Source: CALARM01 sp040217695 (lineage in GTDB: Bacteria > Vulcanimicrobiota > SpSt-956 > JAKJGF01). Taken from it: a stretch of DNA of 6,203 nt. Position 1 is the first letter of the stretch; each line of letters opens with the position of its first letter. The stretch is taken from positions 1-6,203 of the forward strand of contig JBEHWO010000394.1 in the NCBI GenBank assembly GCA_040217695.1, given 5' to 3'. Under the pieces are notes generated by a model, which saw nothing but the letters and a program-made list of their open reading frames with translations, searched no databases and was not told where the DNA came from. Of this stretch, positions 1-5,012 are shown piece by piece. The translations under genes were made by a program, and so were the position numbers.

Positions 1-60
1 GACAGCAAATATAAATGCTATTATAATTGGTGAAATCAATTTTCATTACAGAATGTAATT
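1..60. other. left edge, no supported gene
   Basis: AT-rich sequence with no supported gene. One plus-strand frame is open from base 2 to a TAA at 56-58 (18 codons, ending GEINFHYRM) and could be the last codons of a gene lying to the left. This is too short to judge. A weak hairpin, ATTAC/GTAAT with loop AGAAT, lies around 46-60. Confidence 0.2.
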
Positions 61-160
61 AGGAATGGCAGTTAAATAAATGTCTCAAATATATTAATCG
101 TGACGCGTAACGCGTAACGTGTGACGCGAGGAAAGAGACAATTAATAAATTTTCATTCCT
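61..160. repeat. long imperfect inverted repeat enclosing heptamer array 1
   Basis: AGGAATG (61-67) is complementary to CATTCCT (154-160), and TGTCTC (81-86) to GAGACA (135-140). The 13 nt between these blocks on each side stay in register, and most also pair once G-U pairs are counted. The result is a roughly 26-bp imperfect helix with no indels, closing on a 48-nt loop (87-134). The loop contains the heptamer array. The right arm contains the stop codon of the deacetylase gene (153-155), so a transcript of that gene would end in this structure. It might stabilise or end that mRNA; this is inference. Confidence 0.6.
100..134. repeat. heptamer array 1 (GTRACGC x4 + GAGGAAA)
   Basis: Four consecutive 7-bp units read GTGACGC, GTAACGC, GTAACGT and GTGACGC (100-127), followed by GAGGAAA (128-134). 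The array is GC-rich in an AT-rich surrounding. The same plan recurs at 3897-3931, so it is a dispersed element and not chance. Tandem heptamers of this kind occur in the intergenic DNA of several bacterial groups without an agreed function. Confidence 0.85.
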
Positions 161-1505
161 TAACAACTATTATCCTCCACGGTGATGTATCCAGAGGCAC
201 TCCGGCAAGATATGTTTCTGCAGCAATGAAAATTTTTTGAGGTTCTCCCATAGATGTAAGAGGTATTAAAAGAGTTATATTTTTAAAATCTTTCTTTACA
301 GTCAGAGTATCTTTCGGGAGTTTCCTGTATCCGTCATATACTTCATAACCGAGAGGGGTAAATTTTATGTGTATCTTCGGCATAAGAGAGAAATCTATGT
401 CATGTCTGTATCCGAAGAGATATACACTTAAATCTACTGCTTCTACAAGAGGTCTTGAAAGGCTGGCGGAGAAGAAAAGATTTTTTCCGTCTATCTTCAC
501 AGAAAGTTTTTCCATATCAGTAAAGAAATCTTTTTCTTTATCAAGTAATTCTTCCGGCAGGGAAGGTTCTTTACATTCACCCAGATCCCGCTCTGTTTCA
601 TCTATTATATCTATAAAAGGCATGTCTCCGAAAAGTTCGTCCGGTCTCATAAAAGAAAGAAGATAATCAGTATTTGCCTCATACTGAGTCTTATGCTCCT
701 TCAGGGCTTTTACCTTTAATGATAGCACAGGAGAAGGTAGAAGAAGCTGTTTCCACTCTGCCCTGCCAGCAAGAGAGTCAGGAGGATAAAGAAACTCTTC
801 AGGCCTGTATTTCCTGGGATCAGGCCATCTGTTATAGTGTACAAGATAGGGATAAACAGGTGTGTCCATAACAAGTTCCATGAGAGCCAACCTTGCAAAA
901 AGATAAAAAGCCCTGTGATCGGGGTGGTTGTCGGCGCCATGGGTAACAAAAATCTTTGTAGCTCTAAAATCTTCAATGATTTTTTTTATATCTTTAAGGA
1001 TCTCTTCTCCTTTATAAGGAGCACCGGGCCTGAAGGAATTACTGTAAGGCACTTCTTTCGCACCTGTAAGAAAACTTTCATAAGGAGGAGCTTCATTCCA
1101 GTGTCTGCACCATATTTCCTGTGTTCCGTAATCGGGATACCCCAGGAAGGTAAGATTACTTTCGGAAACGCCAAGAACAGCAGATGCTTTTACTGCTTCA
1201 TCATGTCGGACTTCTCCCATTTTAAGAACAGCTTCACGTTTTATTACAGGTCTTTCCCGGTAAATCATAAAAGACCACTCGTTAAAATCTCCGTTTGTAA
1301 GGAAAACTATATGAACAGGTATGTTCTTCTCCAGAGCCTGCTGAATAAGACCTCCTGTACCGACTGTTTCATCATCGGGATGGGGAGCAAAGATGAGAAT
1401 ACGATCATGAGAATCAAGAGGCACTGAAGGAAACATTATATCAGAGCCAGTGGCAGGCAGAAAAAAAGACATAAAAAAAACAATTAAAAATAATAGTTTC
1501 AGCAA
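153..1505 (-). CDS. secreted PIG-L/LmbE-family deacetylase
   Basis: Member of the PIG-L/LmbE family of zinc-dependent N-acetylglucosamine-type deacetylases (GlcNAc-PI deacetylase, MshB, BshB relatives). After a hydrophobic signal peptide (residues about 1-20, MLKLLFLIVFFMSFFLP), the family's first motif APHPDDE lies at about 40-46 and the second, THGADNHPDHR, at about 188-198. These supply the expected zinc ligands (His and Asp of HPDD, His of HPDH) and the catalytic Asp. A C-terminal part of about 120 residues (from about 330) looks beta-rich and is not part of the catalytic core; it could be an accessory or carbohydrate-binding domain. Export suggests an extracytoplasmic sugar substrate, such as an envelope polysaccharide, and not mycothiol or bacillithiol. 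The true substrate cannot be read from sequence. The start is taken as TTG at 1505 because AAAGGAG lies 8 nt before it. A GTG at 1514 would overlap that site. It is the only leftward gene between the tRNA unit and the heptamer hairpin. Confidence 0.9.
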   Translation of the reverse strand: MLKLLFLIVFFMSFFLPATGSDIMFPSVPLDSHDRILIFAPHPDDETVGTGGLIQQALEKNIPVHIVFLTNGDFNEWSFMIYRERPVIKREAVLKMGEVRHDEAVKASAVLGVSESNLTFLGYPDYGTQEIWCRHWNEAPPYESFLTGAKEVPYSNSFRPGAPYKGEEILKDIKKIIEDFRATKIFVTHGADNHPDHRAFYLFARLALMELVMDTPVYPYLVHYNRWPDPRKYRPEEFLYPPDSLAGRAEWKQLLLPSPVLSLKVKALKEHKTQYEANTDYLLSFMRPDELFGDMPFIDIIDETERDLGECKEPSLPEELLDKEKDFFTDMEKLSVKIDGKNLFFSASLSRPLVEAVDLSVYLFGYRHDIDFSLMPKIHIKFTPLGYEVYDGYRKLPKDTLTVKKDFKNITLLIPLTSMGEPQKIFIAAETYLAGVPLDTSPWRIIVVKE

Positions 1506-1513
1506 AATTATCA

Positions 1514-1520
1514 CTCCTTT
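1514..1520 (-). promoter_or_regulatory. ribosome binding site that sets a TTG start
   Basis: On the minus strand this reads AAAGGAG, 8 nt from TTG at 1503-1505. A longer reading frame begins with GTG at 1512-1514, but that codon overlaps the Shine-Dalgarno bases, so the TTG start is preferred. Confidence 0.7.
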
Positions 1521-1526
1521 GTTTAA

Positions 1527-1547
1527 TTATTTATTGACAATAAATAA
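1527..1547. promoter_or_regulatory. perfect palindrome over the -35 box, candidate operator
   Basis: TTATTTATTG (1527-1536) and CAATAAATAA (1538-1547) are exact reverse complements around the single base A1537. The palindrome covers the TTGACA box of the rightward tRNA promoter and lies between the divergent deacetylase gene and the tRNA unit. A dimeric repressor site is the natural reading. AT-rich composition makes chance palindromes commoner, and no regulator is encoded nearby. Confidence 0.45.
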
Positions 1548-1562
1548 ATTTCATGTTATGAT
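1534..1562 (+). promoter_or_regulatory. near-consensus sigma70 promoter for the permuted tRNA
   Basis: TTGACA (1534-1539, 6 of 6), a 17-bp spacer, then TATGAT (1557-1562, 5 of 6). The expected transcription start is near 1569, at the beginning of the outer inverted repeat and about 28 nt before the tRNA 3' half. It points to the right, where the only object before the convergent gene end at 1711 is the tRNA unit. This argues that the unit is transcribed on purpose and is not debris. Confidence 0.8.
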
Positions 1563-1564
1563 AA

Positions 1565-1706
1565 AAAAAACTTGCTATAACATGAAAAACTTACATGCAC
1601 TATGGATGCCGATGCTGCAGGTTCGAATCCTGCCTCCCCGACATCTCCGGGGAGTAGCTCAATGGTAGAGCGCGAAAAATAAGTTTTTCAGACTTGCAAG
1701 TTTTTT
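1565..1706 (+). ncRNA. precursor RNA with two flanking helices around the permuted tRNA
   Basis: Two perfect 11-bp helices can bring the ends of the precursor together. The outer one pairs AAAAAACTTGC (1565-1575) with GCAAGTTTTTT (1696-1706). The inner one pairs TGAAAAACTTA (1583-1593) with TAAGTTTTTCA (1680-1690). Internal loops of 7 and 5 nt separate them. Inside the inner helix only CAU (1594-1596) and AAAAA (1675-1679) remain before tRNA positions 29 and 28. The helices therefore hold the two ends to be joined next to each other, at a three-way junction with the small anticodon hairpin GCA/UGC. This resembles an intron-like stem inserted in the anticodon stem of a circularised tRNA. A competing local hairpin, GAAAAA/TTTTTC (1674-1689), is also possible. 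Confidence 0.6.
1597..1674 (+). tRNA. circularly permuted tRNA gene (3' half before 5' half), isotype uncertain
   Basis: The 3' half (positions 29-73) is at 1597-1641: GCA, loop CTATGGA, TGCCG, variable ATGCT, T-arm GCAGG-TTCGAAT-CCTGC, acceptor CTCCCCG, discriminator A1641. After a 6-nt spacer (CATCTC) the 5' half (positions 1-28) is at 1648-1674: acceptor CGGGGAG, TA, D-arm GCTC-AATGGTA-GAGC, G26, then CG. Joining G1674 to G1597 gives a 72-nt tRNA with 7-, 4-, 5- and 5-bp stems, all perfect. The anticodon stem CGGCA/TGCCG forms only by combining both halves. U8, A14, G18G19, A21, U33, G46 and the TTCGAAT loop are present, as are the A15-U48 and G26-A44 pairs that link the halves. CCA is not encoded. 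RNase P cutting before C1648 and 3' processing at A1641 would release the spacer; ligation at 28/29 would still be needed unless the RNA works nicked. The formal anticodon is AUG (His codons), yet C1-G72 and A73 are typical of bacterial tRNA-Pro. The alternative is fragments of a tandem tRNA duplication. Confidence 0.7.
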
Positions 1707-1710
1707 CATT
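1696..1710 (+). terminator. possible terminator of the tRNA unit
   Basis: The 3' arm of the outer helix, GCAAG, runs into TTTTTTCATTTT just before the convergent gene end at 1711. Pairing with 1565-1575 would leave a U-rich tail as in a factor-independent terminator. The stem is long-range and A-U rich, so its efficiency is uncertain. Confidence 0.35.
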
Positions 1711-2145
1711 TTAATAGAAAAACATAAAAAAAGCTGCTATCACTTTTTTTGAAACAGGCGTGTCGAAATAAAGAAGAGTTCTGTTAGAACCATCAAGGAC
1801 ATAATTACTTCTTATATAACCCCTCACGGAATAAGAAGAATCGAGAAGTGTTCCGTCGTTATTTATATAGCCGGCACAGGAATATGAGGAATTCAAAATT
1901 CTTCCGTCAGATTGAATATATCCAAGAGAGGAATAAGAAGAATTAAGTATGGAACCATCGGAATTTATATAACCGATGATAGAATTGGAACCGTTCAAAA
2001 CTGTTCCGTCCGGTTCTATACAGGCTATAACCCTGTAAGAACTGTCCTGAATATAAATCCTTTTACCTGTAACGGAATTTTTTGCAGGTACAGCTGACGT
2101 TAAACAAATGAGAAATAATAAGAAAAAAATTTTTAATTTATTCAT
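1711..2145 (-). CDS. small secreted protein of five 17-residue repeats (beta-flower-like)
   Basis: The protein has 144 residues and begins with a signal peptide (MNKLKIFFLLFLICLTSAVPA, cleavage near 21). Residues 41 to about 125 form five repeats with a 17-residue period starting at 41, 58, 75, 92 and 109. The middle three are the most regular, with consensus GYIxSDGxILNSSYSxx. The pattern, a short strand followed by a DG turn and a second strand, is like small bacterial proteins described as five-fold beta-flowers. That family name is a tentative match from memory. The last repeat lacks the DG turn. A short hydrophobic tail (VIAAFFMFFY) ends the protein and could touch the membrane. Function unknown. 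The ATG at 2145 is chosen because GAGGAGG precedes it by 5 nt. An upstream in-frame ATG at 2184 lies inside the preceding gene. Only 19 nt separate it from the stop of the Tim44-like gene, so the two are almost certainly co-transcribed. Confidence 0.75.
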   Translation of the reverse strand: MNKLKIFFLLFLICLTSAVPAKNSVTGKRIYIQDSSYRVIACIEPDGTVLNGSNSIIGYINSDGSILNSSYSSLGYIQSDGRILNSSYSCAGYINNDGTLLDSSYSVRGYIRSNYVLDGSNRTLLYFDTPVSKKVIAAFFMFFY

Positions 2146-2150
2146 ATAAG

Positions 2151-2157
2151 CCTCCTC
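2151..2157 (-). promoter_or_regulatory. ribosome binding site of the repeat protein
   Basis: On the minus strand this reads GAGGAGG, 5 nt before the ATG at 2143-2145. It sits in the 19-nt gap of the operon and decides for this start over the in-frame ATG at 2184. Confidence 0.75.
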
Positions 2158-2164
2158 ATCATAT

Positions 2165-3805
2165 TTATCCTTCATAAGATTCATCCTGTTCTATTGTAGA
2201 AAGAATCCAGTCAAAATTGCCTGAAGTTATCTTACTTCCGCAGTAATCGCATATACCTGCCATGTTTATATGTAAATCTCCTCCGCAGTTGGGACAGGCA
2301 CCTTCTTTCTTTTTCTTCGTATCTCCTGCAAAACCTGCTCTTCTTATAAAGGTCCAGTATTCGGAAAAACGTCTGGCCTGTCTCCTGTCTCCGTCTATTA
2401 CCTTTCCATGTTTATTCAGAGTATAATCTTTCATAACCGCTTTAATTCTTACTGTAATACTCTCATAAAAAGCATCACGTTCAATCTTTACCGTAGTAAT
2501 CGTCATTATGGTTATATCTTCAAGACAGTTCCTTATACCTTCTGCCTTATACCTGTCCATCCAGTATTTATGCATTGAAAACAGACAATCTGTTTCAAGA
2601 GGCCTTGCTTCTTCCCAGTTACATGCAGACCAGGCATGCTGGAGCTTTATAAAGGTACTTCTCACTTTAGAAGCAAAATCTCCAGGGACAAAATTCGGAT
2701 ACCGCATGAGAAATGCTCTTTTTTCTGCCTGAAGATTTCCATCAACTACATCAGGTAAATCCGTACCTTCTTCAATGCCGTCTCCTCCTATTTCAACAGG
2801 GGGTCTCAGGCATTTTTCCAGCAATGTAATATTTGATACGAGCCAGTGAAAATCTCCTTTTGTAACTACGTGCTCACAATAGGAACATGTGCCGTCTTTC
2901 CTGAGTTCTACAGGACTTCCGCAGGAGGGGCAGTGGAGTGAAGATATATCTTCAGGACCTTTCGATAAGACTCCCTTTTTTCGCTGAAAAATCCATCTTT
3001 CTTTTGCATAATATATCTGTGAAGATGTACCTAAAACGCCCTTTTTATGTTCACTATAATTCGCTTCGAATTGAACTGTTATTTTATCTGTATCAAACAG
3101 ACTCTCTATAGAAATGATATCGATTGCACCGATTATAACATCTTCTACTTTCTCAGGAAGGGCTCTTAAAGAATTAATCACTCCATTACTTACATATGGC
3201 ATAAGTCCCTTCCAGGATTTATCACCTCTTGCAATCTGAAATTTTGTATAAAGAACCTGTACAAAATCAAGGAAAAGAGGTCGTGAAAAATTTGGATCCT
3301 TCAGTTTATAACTTTTTATCTGATGGGAAACAGGGTTTCCTCCGCCGGAATTATACGATTTCACAGGAGCAAATGGTTGATATGGCATATAAGATTTCTG
3401 AGGAGTATATGATTCAGGAGAAGAATAACCTGTATTATAAAAAGAAAAGGATGATTGACTGTTATCTGTTATATATTTAAATATGCCTATAATAGCAGCT
3501 ATCAATATAATAATAAAAATATACTTTCCACTGTCAGGATCGTAATTACCTCCGGAAGATGCCTGATAAGAACTTTTGTATTGAGTACGGCCTCCGCTGA
3601 ATTTGGTGCTGCTTTTATATCCGCCGCCGCTTTTATATCCGCTGCTTTTATATCCGCTGCTTTTATATCCGCCGCTGCTCTTATATCCGCCGCTGCTTTT
3701 TCTACCGCTGCTGTATCTGTTTCCACCTCCCACTCTTGCATCTACAGAGATAATCAGAGAGATAACAAATAATACTATTATAAACATAATATAAAATTTT
3801 TTCAT
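2165..3805 (-). CDS. membrane protein with two Tim44-like/zinc-ribbon modules
   Basis: The protein has 546 residues. An N-terminal signal or anchor segment (about 5-21) is followed by a Gly/Ser/Tyr/Lys-rich repeat tract (about 25-87), a transmembrane helix (about 95-111, YIFIIILIAAIIGIFKY) and a Ser/Tyr/Pro linker. Then come two similar modules. The first (about 175-325) has a Tim44-like alpha/beta domain and a zinc ribbon with C292, C295, C307 and C310. The second (about 360-540) ends in a matching ribbon with C504, C507, C519 and C522. Both ribbons are followed by the same motif, KGDFHWLVS and SGNFDWILS, which points to internal duplication. Tim44-like domains bind membranes or proteins in mitochondrial import and are found in many bacterial membrane proteins of unknown role. 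The function here is unknown; an envelope role is inferred. The ATG at 3805 is preferred to an in-frame ATG at 3838 because AGAGGTG lies 5 nt upstream. It is the first gene of the operon with the small repeat protein. Confidence 0.8.
   Translation of the reverse strand: MKKFYIMFIIVLFVISLIISVDARVGGGNRYSSGRKSSGGYKSSGGYKSSGYKSSGYKSGGGYKSSTKFSGGRTQYKSSYQASSGGNYDPDSGKYIFIIILIAAIIGIFKYITDNSQSSFSFYNTGYSSPESYTPQKSYMPYQPFAPVKSYNSGGGNPVSHQIKSYKLKDPNFSRPLFLDFVQVLYTKFQIARGDKSWKGLMPYVSNGVINSLRALPEKVEDVIIGAIDIISIESLFDTDKITVQFEANYSEHKKGVLGTSSQIYYAKERWIFQRKKGVLSKGPEDISSLHCPSCGSPVELRKDGTCSYCEHVVTKGDFHWLVSNITLLEKCLRPPVEIGGDGIEEGTDLPDVVDGNLQAEKRAFLMRYPNFVPGDFASKVRSTFIKLQHAWSACNWEEARPLETDCLFSMHKYWMDRYKAEGIRNCLEDITIMTITTVKIERDAFYESITVRIKAVMKDYTLNKHGKVIDGDRRQARRFSEYWTFIRRAGFAGDTKKKKEGACPNCGGDLHINMAGICDYCGSKITSGNFDWILSTIEQDESYEG
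3608..3691 (-). repeat. coding repeats for the GGYKSS/SGYKSS tract
   Basis: Short direct repeats built around TTTATATCCGC (plus strand) encode GGYKSS, SGYKSS and GGGYKSS units, about residues 39-66 of the Tim44-like protein. Such tracts can change in unit number by slippage. Confidence 0.8.
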
Positions 3806-3810
3806 AACAT

Positions 3811-3817
3811 CACCTCT
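3811..3817 (-). promoter_or_regulatory. ribosome binding site of the Tim44-like gene
   Basis: On the minus strand this reads AGAGGTG, 5 nt before the ATG at 3803-3805. It supports that start over the ATG at 3838. Confidence 0.7.
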
Positions 3818-3862
3818 CAGAAAATTATTATGACACATGATGAGTTTTCCAGTATTATTCTA

Positions 3863-3956
3863 CTGAGGTAAGCATAAATAATACATATATACTCTCGTGA
3901 CGCGTAAAGCGTGACGCGTGACGGGAGGAAAACGTTTATTAAATGCTTATGCTCAG
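3863..3956. repeat. imperfect inverted repeat enclosing heptamer array 2
   Basis: CTGAG (3863-3867) pairs with CTCAG (3952-3956), TAAGCAT (3869-3875) with ATGCTTA (3943-3949), and AATAA (3877-3881) with TTATT (3936-3940), separated by small bulges. The loop holds the heptamer array. The arms share no sequence with those around array 1, though the architecture is the same. The element lies between two divergent units, the Tim44-like operon and cas6. The rest of the interval to 4056 is AT-rich, and I see no convincing promoter in it. Confidence 0.6.
3897..3931. repeat. heptamer array 2 (GTGACGC x4 + GAGGAAA)
   Basis: The units are GTGACGC, GTAAAGC, GTGACGC and GTGACGG (3897-3924), followed by GAGGAAA (3925-3931). 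Unit number, orientation and the closing GAGGAAA are identical to array 1 at 100-134. Confidence 0.85.
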
Positions 3957-4056
3957 GTCAATAAATATATTATAACATACAAAAAGGATTAATAAAGTTA
4001 TACAAAGAATATATAAAAGTTATCAGGATAATCCATAAATCACAGGTAATGAAAAA

Positions 4057-4986
4057 ATGTTAACCTTTGCAATTTTTGAATTTAAAACAAAAACACTTAA
4101 TTCTTTTTACCTTCCTCCTTATAAAGGTTCTACATTCCGGGGAGCCTTCGGTCATACTATTAAAAAGATTGCCTGTGTAAAACAACGGGCAGACTGCGAC
4201 GGATGTCTCCTTAAAACAAAATGCATTTATTCTTATATCTTTGAAACACCTCCTCCGGAAGATAGTTCTATGATGAAGAATTATACTGCTGCACCCCATC
4301 CTTTTATACTGGAACCGCCTCTTGAGTTAAAGACTGACTATGAAAAAGGAGAAGACCTGAATTTTTCCCTTGTACTTACAGGGAAAGCCATAGATTATCT
4401 CCCCTATTTTATCTATGCCTTTGATGAAATGGGGAAAAACGGTATTGGAAGAGACAGGGGACGATATGATATAGAAGAGGTAATTAATCATAAAGCAGAC
4501 AGGTTGAACGGAACGGTAATTTATGGCAGAGAAAAAAAACTCCTCTCCCCTCCCAATATTTTGACATTTGACGAATTTAAGAATAACGAAGCTGATAAAA
4601 TAACCCTTTCCTTTATTACACCTGCAAGAATAAAATATGAAGAAAAATTTGTTAACAATCTGGAATTTCATATATTTATGAGAAATATCCTCAGACGTAT
4701 CAGCCTTCTCACATATTTTCACTGTAACGGAAAACTTGATGTAGACTTTAAAGACCTTATAGAAAAAGCATCAGGTATATCCGTAATAAAATCAGATCTT
4801 CAATGGCTTGACTGGGAGAGATATTCCAACAGACAGCAGAGCAGGATGAAAATGGGCGGTCTCGTCGGAGATATTACATTTACCGGTGATTTTAAAGATT
4901 TTTTACCTTATATTACAACAGGTAAATATATACACGTCGGTAAAGGTGCAAGTTTCGGCCTGGGAAAATATGAAATTTATTTGTAA
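4057..4986 (+). CDS. cas6: Cas6-type CRISPR RNA endoribonuclease (RAMP)
   Basis: The protein has 309 residues and fits the CRISPR_Cas6 RAMP family, which cuts pre-crRNA within the repeat stem to give crRNA guides for type I or III systems. The N-terminus has the family signature YKGSTFRGAFGH (22-33). A cysteine cluster (C40, C47, C50, C56), common in this branch, may bind a metal. The C-terminus carries the RAMP glycine-rich loop GKGASFGLGKYEI (295-307). Length is normal and the frame is intact. I cannot assign the catalytic residues with confidence. ATG 4057 follows a modest AGGT site 9 nt upstream; an ATG at 4049 is out of frame and soon stops. No other cas gene and no CRISPR array is in the window. 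The gene is followed by a convergent gene after 26 nt, so it is either a lone cas6 working in trans or far from its array. Confidence 0.85.
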   Translation: MLTFAIFEFKTKTLNSFYLPPYKGSTFRGAFGHTIKKIACVKQRADCDGCLLKTKCIYSYIFETPPPEDSSMMKNYTAAPHPFILEPPLELKTDYEKGEDLNFSLVLTGKAIDYLPYFIYAFDEMGKNGIGRDRGRYDIEEVINHKADRLNGTVIYGREKKLLSPPNILTFDEFKNNEADKITLSFITPARIKYEEKFVNNLEFHIFMRNILRRISLLTYFHCNGKLDVDFKDLIEKASGISVIKSDLQWLDWERYSNRQQSRMKMGGLVGDITFTGDFKDFLPYITTGKYIHVGKGASFGLGKYEIYL

Positions 4987-5012
4987 ATAATTGCAAAACC
5001 CTGTAGATGCTT

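Noticed and set aside
367..1427. Plus-strand reading frames opposite the deacetylase gene
   Set aside because: They are antisense shadows of a well-conserved family gene, with low-complexity or unlikely translations.
1442..1460. LPXTG-like sortase motif (LPATG) in the deacetylase
   Set aside because: It sits at the end of the N-terminal signal peptide, where a sorting motif would not work; chance match.
1450..1668. 72-codon plus-strand reading frame
   Set aside because: It runs through the deacetylase start region, the promoter and the tRNA halves, and has no ribosome binding site.
1597..1674. Permuted two-piece tmRNA
   Set aside because: There is no tag reading frame or room for one. A full 4-bp D stem with GG is present, and position 3-70 is G-C and not the G-U of alanine-charged tmRNA.
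1597..1674. Two independent tRNA fragments left by recombination
   Set aside because: Not excluded, but less likely. The halves are exactly complementary, meet at 28/29 without loss, share tertiary pairs, and have their own promoter and paired flanks.
3896..3931. CRISPR array next to cas6
   Set aside because: The units are 7 bp with no spacers, and a like array lies far from cas6 at 100-134.
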